Assembly: GCA_028571685.1 (NCBI GenBank)
Contig: CM053141.1
Location: 48,668,333 to 48,732,332, forward strand
Length of the DNA: 64,000 nucleotides
Direction of reading: 5' to 3'
From: Heterohyrax brucei
Lineage: Eukaryota > Chordata > Mammalia > Hyracoidea > Procaviidae
The position numbers were made by a program, and so were the translations under genes. This document shows, piece after piece, positions 12,258 through 23,250 of this stretch; the stretch's first letter is position 1, and each line of letters starts with the position of its first letter. The notes under the pieces were generated by a model. That model was not told the origin of the DNA. It did no database searches and was given only the letters and a program-made list of their open reading frames with translations.

Positions 12258-12352
12258 AGAGAAGGAAAATGGAAGGTGGAGAAAGAGGAAGAGAGAAAAG
12301 AAAGAAAAGGAGAAGAAAGAGAAAGAATTAGAGGAAGGGGGAAAAAAAAGAA
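12258..12352. repeat. Purine-rich (GA/GGA) low-complexity tract
   Basis: About 95 bases of almost pure A and G (gaaaagaaagaaaaggagaa and similar). Confidence 0.8.
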
Positions 12353-12384
12353 CTAAGTTGAGATAATTCTCTTTCCTAACTCCA

Positions 12385-12660
12385 AGCTCTGCCCAACAAA
12401 ACCAGTTCATTTCTCACCGCCCGCCTCAAATACATCCTCCTCCACAAGGTTTTCCCAGAGCCTCTCCACTGCACACTGCCTTTCATTCAAGCCTGCATGG
12501 TACTGGTGGACTGTCTTTGGCACCTAGCTTATTCTGTATTTGGGGTACTTGTTTCACCCCTCCTACTGGAATTATTATCCTGGAAGGAGGAATGATCTGA
12601 AAGTATCTTGAAAATGCTAGGTCCAGAGTAGAAATTCAGTAACTGTATATATGAACAGAA
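12385..12660 (+). mobile_element. Possible L2-type 3' end
   Basis: The pattern 'gttttcccagagcctctcc', 'ggcacctag' and 'gtagaaattcagtaactgta' is reminiscent of an old L2 3' end. Very diverged and unconfirmed. Confidence 0.35.
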
Positions 12661-12747
12661 AATTATTCAAAATACGGACAGTCTGGTTTTGTTTCAATAA
12701 AAGAGCTAACTAGAACATTTTTAGTATTTGTTAACATTAATAAGAAC

Positions 12748-12910
12748 TATATCACATCGCTTAAGAGCTTGGCAGTTAACCAAAAGGTCAGCAATTCAAA
12801 TCCACCAGCCACTTCTTGGAAACCCTATGTGGTAGTTCTACCCCATACTATATATAGGGTCACTAAGTGTTGAAATTGACTCAACAGTACAGGTTTGGTT
12901 TGGTTTTCTT
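12748..12910 (+). mobile_element. AfroSINE
   Basis: tRNA-derived SINE. 'aagagcttggcagttaacca' starts the tRNA-like body, followed by 'tcaaatccaccagccact', 'cttggaaaccctatgtggta' and the tail 'gttgaaattgactcaacagt' with GGTTTGGTTTGGTTTT. Non-autonomous. Confidence 0.9.
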
Positions 12911-13837
12911 TTATACTACACTTCTGAATTTGTTTTCATTTTCATTGGGGTTGGCAGGATCCTAGAGCAGCAATTACAATTTCAAGTAACTAGAAGTATT
13001 TCATGTTATAAAAGATACTGGGGCTTCTAATTCCCCATCAGGAGCTATCCAGCTCTTCAATCTCCTGACTCTACACACACAGCATTTCTGTGTCCCACTG
13101 AATAGAAGCCTCTGACTGCGTTACGGAGAGCGGTTGTGACTCCTGACAACCCATGAGGCTGACTGCCTGATTCTCTTTTCCACATGGGGGTAGCTACAGA
13201 CAGCCTGGTAGACCTAAAGGGATGATCTTCCCGTAGACATTCTATCTCTAATTGTTCCCCCAGCTCTGTTCCTTCACCTCATCACATGCACGCTCTTTAG
13301 TAAAACTATTTAAAAACAAAACAAACCTTTATCTTTAGGTCTAGTGTCAGGAAACAAGAAACACAACAGCCCTTCATAACAACTTTTGAAAAAATACTCA
13401 AGCCTCCCAAATAGCTTTGTTTAATAACACCCCATTTTTCTCCCAACAGATGAAGTCTGTATCATTCAAGACATCTCAGCTCTGTGCCCAAGATGAACAA
13501 CTTTGCCTCATGTTTTAGCTTAGAAGCAGCCAGAAGCTCTTTAATGAAGTTACTGCAGAGGGTTCAAACAAGGCAACTACTGTCACACATCAATAATTAC
13601 AAAGACTACAGTGTGTAAAATAAAGGACCCATTTCTAAGCAGAAGGCAACAGTAAATTTATTTGTATCAGTTATGATAATAAATGCTACTGACAATTATA
13701 TTTCCAATCTTAGCCGTGTTTTCTGAATCTACAACACTTCTCTTTAATCTTAAAATCTTCACACATAGGGTTAAGGGACTACATTTAAGATAAGTCAAGA
13801 CAGGTACGCTCTATAGTAAAACTACTTGAAAACAAGA
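12911..13837. other. Unassigned sequence
   Basis: No coding region or repeat family that I can support. Composition is ordinary. Confidence 0.35.
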
Positions 13838-14390
13838 AAAGCTTCGACTGTTAAGTCCATGAACTTAATTGTTCGGAGTGCTACATATCTCACTGCTGAG
13901 TATCACTATGGTCACCTTAAAGTACTCCCCTTAGGAAGCTATGCAGTGATGTCAGGGCCTAGTCCACCCTTCAGAGCAATTTTGGAACAGTTCCTGGAAT
14001 GACCATTGTGCACAGTGACACAGTAGAAAGTTTGCAAACTTAATTGTATAATTGTCTGTGAGGGAGTTTTTAGCCAGTAAACAAATAACTGTACTGGTAC
14101 GTCCTCCCTACTTCCCTGATCTGGCCCCCAGTGACTTTTTTCTTTACCCCAAAATATTGACAGGATGACATTTTGATGACATTCAGGACATCAAAGGTGA
14201 TACGATGACAGCTCTGATGGTTGCTGGAGAAAGAGTTCCAACATTGCTTTGAAAGGTGGACTAGGCACTGGCGTCTATGCATAGCTTCCCAAGGGGAGCA
14301 CTCTGAAGGTGACCGTAATGATATTCAGCAACAAGGCATGTAGCACTTTTTCCAGGATGAGTTTGTCAACCTAGTTGTCAGAGCTCATAT
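13838..14390 (+). mobile_element. Palindromic mariner-family remnant, copy 1
   Basis: The two arms, about 13848-14000 and 14230-14390, are inverted repeats of about 150 bp. The left has 'actccccttaggaagctatg' and the right 'catagcttcccaaggggagc'. Between them a decayed mariner transposase C-terminal block is legible: 'ctgatctggcccccagtgac' is the PDLAPSDFF region that carries the third catalytic Asp. Both arms encode the same C-terminal codons in opposite directions, so the left arm is an inverted copy of the right end. Non-autonomous. The same structure recurs at 63122-63672. Confidence 0.75.
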
Positions 14391-14470
14391 TTATGATGAA
14401 TGTCAAGAAGCCAAAAACACAGCAGAGAGGATCTGTTACCTATGATTACAAGAAAAACAAACTGTACAAT

Positions 14471-14978
14471 TGTCATGGATTGAAGAGTCCTCCCTAAATA
14501 GCTGTCAACTTGGCTAGGCCGTGATTCCCAGTGTTGTGTGATTGTCCACTATTTTGTCATCTGATGTGATTTTCCTATGTGTTATAAATCCTACCTCTGT
14601 GATGTTAATAAGAAGGGATCAGTGGCAGTTATGTTGACGAGGCAGGACTCAATTAGGTAGTGTCTTAAATCCATATCTTTCAAGGTGCAAAAGTGAACAG
14701 AGAGACACGGGGATTTCTTACCCCTCAAGAAAGCAGTGTTGCAAGCAGAGCAAATCTGTTGGACCTGAGGTTCCTGCACAAAGAAGCCGCTAGACCAAGG
14801 GAAGACTGATGACAAGGATCTTCTTCCAGAAATGACAGAGAAAAAATGTCTTCCCCTGGAATTGGTATCCTGAATTCAGATTTTTCTAGCCTCCTAAACT
14901 GTGAGAAAATAAACTTCTCTTTGTTAAAGCCATCTACTTGCGGTATTTCTGTTATAGCAGCACTAGGTAACTAAGGCA
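14471..14978 (+). mobile_element. MaLR-type solo LTR
   Basis: Runs from TGTCATGGATTGAAG to CTAGGTAACTAAGGCA. It contains 'tgtcatctgatgtgattttc', 'ttaataagaagggatcagtg' and the poly(A) signal region 'gtgagaaaataaacttctct'. Diverged from the young LTRs at 19540 and 20993. Confidence 0.8.
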
Positions 14979-15777
14979 GCAGTCAAATTTAATCTTGGAA
15001 CCAGGACCCCCAATACTCTGTATTTTTCAGTTTCAGTAACAGCACAGAGAGGTTAATTTATAAACCTGTGGTTGAATGTACTAAGTATTTTAGGTTCAAG
15101 TAATTGGCTTCAGAGTTTAATTAAAATTTAGTTGTTTTTTTTTTTTTAAATGAAGACTTGTGTTTTTCGTCTTATTTTCTCTTATTAAAGGGAGGGCTTT
15201 GATGATTTCTATTCCTGTAACTTTTAGATTTCTACCTCTCACCTGCTTTTTGGGAAGACACTGATCTGAAAATCCTATTACCGGCAGTGTTCACTTTATA
15301 ATCCTCAGAATTTGTCTGTCCCTTAAACACACGCAGAAACTTTCTGGTTGTTTCCCCACACCTCCCTGGGAGTCCCATGAGAGCTCCGGCAAGCTCTGAA
15401 GCCTCCTTTAGTCTGAGGAGACACAGGCCAGCGAAATGGAAGGAACTGAGAAGATGGGAGGACCTGGTATTTCTGAAAGCAGCCCGGCTAACCTCAGGCA
15501 GGTGTAGCTCAGCTATGGCAGTGGGACACTGACATCCTGCTGTTTTCTAATTACTTTGAGCACTGTCTATCCATGAACTGGCTGTGATTTTTTACTCTCC
15601 ACCTACTGTTAAGACTATTAAGGCTGATAAAAGGCTTACAGAAAGTGAACTAGGTATATACCAGGGGAATTTTTTGCAAAGAAGCTGGGCAGTCGAGGCA
15701 CCCTTAAGAAAGTACTTCATTAGTTATATATCCTTCAAATTGCTGGAAGTTTCCCTGGTTCCCATCGACTAACCGCC
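14979..15777. other. Unassigned sequence
   Basis: Includes a T-rich run near 15130-15147. No gene or repeat recognised. Confidence 0.35.
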
Positions 15778-16240
15778 TGTCATGGAATGAATTGTGTACC
15801 CACAAAATGTGTGTGGTTATTTGTCTGGGCCATGATTCCTAGGATAGTGTGACGTTCTCTTATGTTTTAAACTTTGCCCCTGTGATATTAATGAGGGAGG
15901 ATGGGCGGCAGTTGTGTTGGTGCACAGGGCTCAATGTGTATGATTGTTTTGTGCCTTGAGGCAGCCCCTTGGGATATAAAAGAATGGGAGGCAGTTAGAG
16001 ATTTGGGTACCTCATACCATCCAAGCTGAGTCAAACCTGTTCCCTGCACCTCAGAAGCTTCCAGCAGGGGAAAATTGATGACCAAGACCTTTCTCCAGAG
16101 CCAGCAAAGAAAGCCTTCTCCTGGAGACAACACTCTGAATTTGGACTTTAAACCTACTGGACTGTGACAAAATAAAATTTCTCTTTTTTAAGCCATCTAC
16201 TTGTGTATTTCTGTTAAAGCAGCGCTGGCCGACTTGGACA
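15778..16240 (+). mobile_element. MaLR-type solo LTR
   Basis: TGTCATGGAATGAATTGTGT to GGCCGACTTGGACA. The flanking 5-mers CCGCC (15773-15777) and CCACC (16241-16245) look like a target duplication altered at a CpG. The poly(A) signal is in 'caaaataaaatttctc'. Confidence 0.8.
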
Positions 16241-17024
16241 CCACCTCAATCAATAGGTCCAGTGTGGTTGCATGGATTGAGGAGGTTCTAAGAGTGTTGT
16301 AAATCTTCTCCCTTCTTCCCCATAGACATTGATGTTTACTAAACATTTCAACCAGAAATTACCTCCCTTACCAGTCGCTCATCTGTTCCCAACTGTGGTT
16401 TTTAAACTTTAGATCTCAGATACATTTGAAGATCTCATAAGATCTATAGATCTTAGCTCCAGAAAAATGCCCACCCATTATAAACAAAGATTTCAGGAGC
16501 TTCACAGGCCCCTAATTTGAGGACTTATCCATGGAGCTCTAGTGAACGCTCCTGTAAACTCCTAAGAACCGTTGCCTTCATCCCTTTTAAAGGGAAACAA
16601 TGTATCTCAAATCTCAAAGAAAATTCTGCAGAACTCGGTTGGATAGAGAGTTCCCTAGAGACCCCAGGGGGGCATGTCCCTTTTGTCATTGCAGCATCCC
16701 CAGCAGATGGAAGGACAGCAGACACATTAGTCATCAATCAAGGAGCGTTCATTGAATTAACTGAACATAAAGTAGAGGTAGGTCCCCAAGAAAACTTCAC
16801 TATGTCAAGCAGCTTCCTTGGCACACCCTGTTACTTTTAGTTAAAATCCTGGTTCCTTCACCAGACATACCCTATAACTCCATAACATCCTGGTTCTACT
16901 CTCCTTAATTGCTGCCTGGAACCAGAGGAACTTGTCAGAAATCAGTTTCAGCAGCATGCTAACATTTAGTATGAACTTTTAGCTCATTAAATACCTCTTA
17001 TATAATAACTATCCTAACAAGGTT
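16241..17024. other. Unassigned sequence
   Basis: A 107-codon open frame (16517-16840) has an overlapping open frame on the other strand and no known domain. I do not call it a gene. Confidence 0.35.
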
Positions 17025-17436
17025 AGCTAGGGAACCTGATCACCACCACTTGAGGCTTGGGAGGGGTAATCACTGACAAGACAGTTCCTTCCTGACAGTT
17101 GCCATACAGATACAACAATTCTCCTGGCTATTGGGATGTGACCACACCTACCACACCACCCAGAAGTGACCTAGCTCTTATTTCCATCCTATCTCCACAT
17201 CATTGTCATACTCTCCAGAAGGGGACCCATGATGCAATGCTGACATATGGCCCAAAGCTCAGATCCAGGAACAGCGTCACCACCTAAACCAGGAACACCA
17301 CCACCACCCTCCTCCCTTACCAGTGTATAAAAGGGCCCCAAAATCTCTACCAGTTTTTCTCCACTTGTGGAGACTGACCCATTTCCTCTCTGGAATACTC
17401 TTTCATTTAACAAAACTTTTCCACCATTTGCCACTA
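17025..17436 (+). mobile_element. ERV-type LTR, copy 1
   Basis: It shares an ordered set of blocks with 54478-54890: 'aaggttagctagggaac', 'gatacaacaattctcct', 'ggagactgacccatttcctc', 'ctctttcatttaacaaaact' and 'catttgccactagaaagg'. A TATA-like 'tataaaagggcc' at about 17325 and an A/T-rich end suggest promoter and R/U5 parts. Family not named. Confidence 0.6.
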
Positions 17437-18084
17437 GAAAGGTGAGTACTCATGCCTTGGGGAAGGGAGAGGCTGGTTGGCTGCAGGGAGACTGGACTTC
17501 CTAGCCCCATCTGCCTGACTGGACTTCCTAGCCCCATCTGCCTAACCCAAACCAGGTTACTCGAGTCTAATCAGTTATGGAATCTTGACATTCCCCACCT
17601 CTGGGTGGAGTTTAAATGAGAATGAGATTTTCTGAACGCGTAACACACAGCTATTTGTAAACCTCCTTGCACCTGTGTAGTATAATTAGAATGTTTAACT
17701 TGTATGAACTTCCTACTTGTAAACCCCTTAAAAGTAACCCTCCCCCTTCTCCCTGGCTGAGCAGTCCTGGCAGCAGCCCCAGCTATCCCTTTCCCTACAA
17801 AATTAAGGTGCCGTTCACACTCACCACACTCACTCATTGATCAGCTGAGAGGAGTCACACAGAGCAGAACCTGGGGTTTCTACCCAGCAACAATTCAATA
17901 AACAAGGCTCTCAAATGACTCCAGGGAGCTCAGGAATAAGCAGTGGGCATATTTGCAGCTCAGAGAAAAGGACATCAACTCTTAGTGTTAAAATCAACAT
18001 ACAGGGGAGACGTCCAGTATGATTTGAAGGTTCCTGATGCAAGTCTGGGAGAGGGTTTTATGGATAGTCCCACCAGCAAATTTG
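17437..18084. other. Unassigned, possibly a second LTR; 27-bp tandem duplication
   Basis: At about 17489-17545 the block 'gactggacttcctagcccca' plus 'tctgcct' occurs twice in direct tandem. The segment ending near 17905 ('caacaattcaataaacaagg') has a poly(A)-signal-like end and may be an LTR. This is weak. Confidence 0.3.
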
Positions 18085-18280
18085 AGAGCTCTTGGAGGTA
18101 TACAGTGTTCTGGACTGAAACACCTGGATTCACATCCTATTTCGGTTGCTCTTTAACTGTGTGACACCAGGTGAGCTGCGTGGTTTCTCCATAAAAGCTT
18201 TTACTTATGCAGCAGAGATTACTTACACCCACCTCACAGCCTTGTCATCAGAATTCAGTGATTTGCTAAGTACTTATGTG
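18085..18280 (+). mobile_element. MIR-like SINE
   Basis: 'cacctggattcacatcctat', 'taactgtgtgacaccagg' and 'cccacctcacagccttgtca' follow the MIR order (tRNA-like part then core). Old and diverged. Confidence 0.55.
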
Positions 18281-19017
18281 CTCCAGTTCTGACAGCCTTC
18301 ATAGGGGCAGAGGTGTGAGAATTCACTGTAAGCCAAGACCCAGAATCATATGCAAATGCAAAGAAGAACTGAATATGTGCTTGGATTGCATGTACCGTTT
18401 GAGGCAAGTGCAGACATTCCTAACACTTCTTTTGAGATTTAAAATGTGCTCCTGATGAGTCAGAGAATAAAGTGATAGCAATCTATATACTTGCCTGGGA
18501 AAAATTAAAGCCATGAAATAGAACAGCGTCACCTTTGCTTTCTTTTTTTCATTCAGAAGCTTCCTTGTTTTGCTTAGGAAAATAACTGACATATTCTGGT
18601 GCCTGGGAGCACTTAGCTCTTCTCAGGCTCTGTGATGAGGGAGAAGGGGCTGGGTGTGGGGCTCTGCACATCCCTGAGAGATGTGCATTGTTTCCAGGGC
18701 ACACTATTTCCTCTGTCCTTCCTCAGTTTGATTATTGCTGGTGTGTGGTGTGTCAGGAAGTCTTCATAACATATTGTTCATTGGTTGGAGAACTAATCAC
18801 TGCAGGTTTAAACACATTTGCTGAAGAGCACTCACATAACAGCAGCCAGGTCACAATCCCCATCAACCTTCTGAATGCGACATGCAGTCACTCTTTCCAG
18901 AAGCCTTCTGGAAATGTGATGTGAAACCTCAGTGCAACAGCTGGAGGCAATAGGAAGGATGGCTGAAAGAAGAAAAGAAAGATAATGTTAAATCCTATAT
19001 TTTATATAACACTAACC
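18281..19017. other. Unassigned sequence
   Basis: No feature that I can support. Confidence 0.35.
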
Positions 19018-19053
19018 TTCGAGTCAGATCCAACTTGACGGCACTTGGCTTGG
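19018..19053 (+). mobile_element. AfroSINE 3'-tail fragment
   Basis: 'gagtcagatccaacttgacg' followed by 'gcacttggcttgg' equals the last ~35 bp of an AfroSINE, with no body upstream. Confidence 0.55.
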
Positions 19054-19300
19054 CTATTATGGATTAAATTATGTCCCCGTAAAATATGTGCTGGAATCCT
19101 AACCCCTATAATTGTGGAGTTAATCCTGTTTGGAAATAGAATTTCCTTTGCTGTGTTAATGAGGACAGGTCAGCGTAAGGTGTATCCTAAGCCTAGTAAC
19201 TTCTGCATTATAAAAGAAGACGAGACACAGAGATACACAGGGGAAAAGATAGATGCCATATGAGGACAGTCTACAAACCAAGAAATGATTCCTGATGAGG
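19054..19300 (+). mobile_element. MLT1-like LTR, partial
   Basis: 'ttatggattaaattatgtcc', 'tgctggaatcctaaccccta', 'aataaaatt'-type spacing and 'gatgccatatgaggac' fit the 5' two-thirds of an MLT1 LTR. The 3' end is missing. Confidence 0.6.
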
Positions 19301-19539
19301 AAGGAGTCAGTTCAGACTAAAGGTTCTGAGACAAAAACACCCAAGGATCTTGGTGTATCAGTGCACTGGGTGAGTGGCACACTAGCCGCATGTTTGAAGC
19401 CAGAATGCAAGAGTGTGCCTTTGTCTGAGGTCAGTGCTGCATGTCCCTGCCCTTGTGTTGAGTGTTTGCATCTGTGCTTGTGTCCCCAAAACTGGTTAGG
19501 TGAGAGGCAGAGATGGCTCAGCGGCAACCATTCCACCAT
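19301..19539. other. Unassigned sequence upstream of the MaLR provirus
   Basis: Ends in the target-site copy ACCAT (19535-19539). No gene recognised. Confidence 0.4.
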
Positions 19540-20040
19540 TGTCATGGTTTGAATTGTGTCCCCCCAAAAATGTGTGCAACCATGTGGCTGGGATATGGTT
19601 CCCAGTATCTTGGAAATGTCCTCCATTGTGTGGTTTTACTAACCTGTATGTTAAAGGATTAGGGTGGGGCTGTGAATTCCTGCTATGGGGGAAGTTTCCC
19701 TGGAGTATGGCTTGCCCCACCCTTAATGCTTTTAGCTTGCAAGGAATAAAAGGAAAAAGAACCAAGGACAATTTGAGAACCTCGCTACCATCAAGCAAGC
19801 AGCACCGGGAGCAGAGCACGTCCTTCAGACCAGAGGTTCTTGTGTGAGGACGCTCCCTGGACAATGACTGATGCAATACCGGACTTTCCTCCAGAGCCGT
19901 CAAGGGGAAAGTCTTTCCCTGGAGCGGACACCCTGAATATGGACTTGCAACCTACCGGACTGTGTAAGAATAAATCTTTCTTTGTTAAAGCCATCCACTA
20001 TGTGGTATTTCTGTTAGAGCAGCCCGAGCTGACTAAAACA
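19540..20040 (+). mobile_element. 5' LTR of the MaLR provirus
   Basis: TGTCATGGTTTGAATTGTGT to GCTGACTAAAACA. It has a TATA-like 'ggaataaaaggaaaa' at about 19741 and a poly(A) signal AATAAA at about 19969. Open frames across it are fortuitous and recur identically in the 3' LTR. Confidence 0.92.
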
Positions 20041-20992
20041 GAATTGGTACCGTAGGAGTGGGGTGCTGCTCTAGCAAATACCTAAAATGTGGAAGCCACT
20101 TTGAAACTGCGAATGGATAGAAGATTCAGAAGTAACGAAGAAGGCGCAGATGGTGAGAAACAACGGAGGACCGGCAGCAGCGGCAGCGGCAGCAGCAGAA
20201 CCAGAGGCAGCGCTGGAGCCGACCCGTGGAGCGAGAGGTCAGTGCCTGCGCAGAGTTTTCCTCGCGGAACGGGGTGCCTCTGGGCACTTGAATCGGTGAG
20301 CTGGCCTTGCTGACCCACAGAGTGAGAGAGTTGAGTGCCTTTGGGCAGGACGCTTTCCAGCAAGAGTGGGGTGCCTCCGGGCACTTAAACCAGTGGAGCT
20401 ACAGAGCTTTGGAACACTTGCCCGGCAGGGCAGATGTGGGCCTGAGGCCCAGGCCATGCGGCCATAGGAAGCTGAAGCTGAAGAGGCAGATAGCGTGAGA
20501 AGCTGAGCTGCCTCAGTCTCAAGAGGTATGGCCATGACCTCAGGGGCTTGAAAGGGTGGAACCATGGCGTGCTGTGTCCGTAAGGGTGGAATTGCCACTC
20601 AGTTGGGCTTAGGGTGCTCCTAAAGCCGATGGGACAGAGTTTCTGTCCAAGTGGGCCTTGAAGGCAGAGTTGTAGCACGGGGCTGGAGGTCTCCACTCAG
20701 AAACCTGAGAATGTGGCCGATACCTAGAGTCTGGAGAGCATTGCTGTTGTGTAGAATGTCTCAGAAAACGTAAGAGTATTTCCAAAGCTTTGAGGGCTAA
20801 TGTAATGTGTTCTGTTGACTTTCGTGTTGCCTGTTAATGCCTTCTAAGTTTCACAGATGTAGAAGAGTTTTTGTATTTTGGACTTGGAACTGATTTAAGA
20901 CTTCTGTTATATGGATGGACATAATTTTGCTATGGTGAGATGAATGTGTTAAATGTTTTGTGATGTGATTTTTGGGTTGTCAAAGGGTGGGA
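20041..20992 (+). mobile_element. MaLR internal region
   Basis: It starts at the PBS and runs through 'gggtgctgctctagcaaata' and 'gtggaagccactttgaaact', matching MaLR internal sequence order. A GGC/CAG-rich patch lies at 20170-20215. No retroviral protein is encoded. Related fragments lie at 22690-23250 and 36041-36845. Confidence 0.85.
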
Positions 20993-21493
20993 TGTCATGG
21001 TTTGAATTGTGTCCCCCCAAAAATGTGTGCAACCATGTGGCTGGGATATGGTTCCCAGTATCTTGGAAATGTCCTCCATTGTGTGGTTTTACTAACCTGT
21101 ATGTTAAAGGATTAGGGTGGGGCTGTGAATTCCTGCTATGGGGGAAGTTTCCCTGGAGTATGGCTTGCCCCACCCTTAATGCTTTTAGCTTGCAAGGAAT
21201 AAAAGGAAAAAGAACCAAGGACAATTTGAGAACCTCGCTACCATCAAGCAAGCAGCACCGGGAGCAGAGCACGTCCTTCAGACCAGAGGTTCTTGTGTGA
21301 GGACGCTCCCTGGACAATGACTGATGCAATACCGGACTTTCCTCCAGAGCCGTCAAGGGGAAAGTCTTTCCCTGGAGCGGACACCCTGAATATGGACTTG
21401 CAACCTACCGGACTGTGTAAGAATAAATCTTTCTTTGTTAAAGCCATCCACTCTGTGGTATTTCTGTTAGAGCAGCCCGAGCTGACTAAAACA
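20993..21493 (+). mobile_element. 3' LTR of the MaLR provirus
   Basis: Same length as the 5' LTR and identical by eye except at 21453. Followed by the ACCAT target copy. Confidence 0.92.
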
Positions 21494-21498
21494 ACCAT

Positions 21499-22514
21499 TG
21501 TGCCAGACTTTCCACCAAGTCCTGATATCCCTATGAGACTTGGAGGCAGAGGTCATGGGAGATTGGACAAGCTCAAAAATTGTCTGGAGAAGCATCTCAA
21601 GGGAAAGTACAGACTGAAGGTAAAATTCAGGAGGGCTCACTAAGCTCACTTTAAGAAAGGAACAGGCTGTGTAAAGTGAAGTTGTATGTGTGTGATGGAG
21701 TGAGGCCCCTTGTGTACATTTGATAAGATACATGTATTTTGATTATCAGAAATTGGGTGGATCCAAATCTTCAAGACTACAAGCAAGTTCTCATTGTTGC
21801 TGGGAAACTCTGAGTCATATCTGAAATGGTATGGAGAGGTGTCTATCAGTGATTGGTTAGTTCAACAGAGACTTTTGTAATTTCTAAAAGCCAGCTAATG
21901 AAACTTTAGGAGTTAATTAAAGACCTGGAATGTTTAAGCAAGCTTTATTTTAATCCTGGACTTTAGGGTACTTGAGCTTAATAGAAATGTAAACTTAAGT
22001 ATTGCTTGCTTTTCAAGCAACAAGAAAAAATATATTACATAAGTCTTAATGAGTGAGGTTTTTTTCCCCTGCTGTTTAAGGGATGTACTATAAAGGTTTA
22101 TTGAAAAATATTTATTTAATATGGTCTAAAGTTTTGTTTGTCTGACAAAAGTTTAATGGCTTATGAGATTTTTAAGAACAACAATGTTAGAAAGAATTGG
22201 CTTTTTCACTACTAAAATAACAATTTTCTCTGATTTCTGAGTAAACTATTTATCCCTTGTATAATCTCCCTTGAAGGCAAAGATTTGATCTCTCACTGGG
22301 ATAAGATTCCTGAGTCACAAACCAAGCCACAAAGTTTGGAAGCAGAGAGAAAGCAAAAGCCAAGGATAGCCTTTTCTGAGAGAAAAGGGCTAAAATGTTT
22401 TGACACAGACTGGAATTGAAAAAGGTGCCCGATTCTCATTGGGTTAAAATTTATATTATTTCCTCTCAATATTTTTAACAAATGCAAATTACGTCATTTA
22501 TTCCTTAATTGCTA
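21499..22514. other. Unassigned sequence
   Basis: The first ~150 bp stay open in one frame with the LTR, but no domain is recognised. The rest is AT-rich. Nothing supported. Confidence 0.35.
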
Positions 22515-22688
22515 ACTGGAGAAACTCTGTTGGCACAGTGGTTGGGTGCTGCAGCTGCTAACCAGATATTTGGCAGTTTGAGTCTGCCAGGCACTCCTTG
22601 GAAGCTCTATAGGGAAGTTTGACTCTGTTTGTGGGATCACTATAGATCCGTATCAACACCACAGCCGTGGGTTTTGTTCAGTTTTAAA
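22515..22688 (+). mobile_element. AfroSINE
   Basis: 'gttggcacagtggttgggtg', 'gagtctgccaggcactcctt' and a tail 'gtgggttttgttcagtttt'. Moderately diverged. Confidence 0.85.
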
Positions 22689-23250
22689 TTCCTCACTTAA
22701 TTTGGTGAAAAAACAGCTGAACAGGTTCAGCCCTGAGGCCTGTGTCATGAGGTCAAGAAGTAGAAACTGGAGAGACAGACAGCATGAGAAGCTGGGCCTC
22801 CTTAGTCTCAAATGTATGGCCCATGCCTCAGGGGGTTGAAAGGGTAGAGACACAGCTTGATTGTGGAGTTGCCACTTGAAAAATTGTGTGCCTGAAGCTG
22901 AGGGAGCAAGAGGTGCTGTCCCAGTGGGCCTGGAAGGCACAGCTGTAGTACAGAGCGTGGGTGGCTTCCACTCAAGATCTGGAGAGGGTGACCAATACTT
23001 AAGAGTCTAGAGAACAGGGCCATTGTGTAACATGCAGGTTAAGGAAAACTCTTTTAAAAGCTTTTAAGGGCTGCTGTCCTGTATGTGCCTGCCTGTTCTG
23101 TTTTGAAAGCAGATAATTTGTATTCTAGGTTTCACAGTTCAAGAGGAATTTTGAACCTTGGACTTGGGCTTTAAGACTTTTGCTGTGATGGGCTAAATAT
23201 CTTTCATGTTGCAAGGTCATAATACTTTAGAGAACAAAGGGTGGCATGTG
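22689..23250 (+). mobile_element. MaLR internal-region fragment
   Basis: Parallels 20440-20990 of the young provirus: 'gagaagctgggcctccttag', 'aatgtatggcccatgcctca', 'gtgggcctggaaggcacagc', 'aggtttcacag' and 'aacaaagggtggcatgtgat'. No LTR is attached. Confidence 0.75.

Larger units (their letters stand above)
19540..21493 (+). mobile_element. Complete young MaLR provirus (LTR-internal-LTR)
   Basis: Two 501-bp LTRs flank a 952-bp internal region. The 5-bp target duplication ACCAT is perfect (19535-19539 and 21494-21498). After the 5' LTR a tRNA-Leu-like primer-binding site begins (TTGGTACCGTAGGAGTGGGG), as in ERVL/MaLR elements. A purine tract (aaagggtggga) precedes the 3' LTR. The internal part has no gag, pol or env open frame, so it is non-autonomous. 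By eye the LTRs differ at one base (20000 A, 21453 C), which implies a recent insertion. Confidence 0.92.

Noticed and set aside
16517-16840. A 107-codon open frame in an otherwise unassigned region
   Set aside because: An overlapping frame on the opposite strand, no known motif, no promoter or splice evidence.
20089-20696. Overlapping 60-119-codon frames with Ser/Arg/Gly-rich proteins
   Set aside because: GC-rich MaLR internal sequence (CAG/GGC patch) creates open frames on both strands. No retroviral or host domain is present.
21293-21643. A 116-codon open frame reading out of the 3' LTR into flanking DNA
   Set aside because: Half is LTR and half unassigned flank. No domain or splice context supports a gene, though the flank keeps an open frame for ~50 codons.
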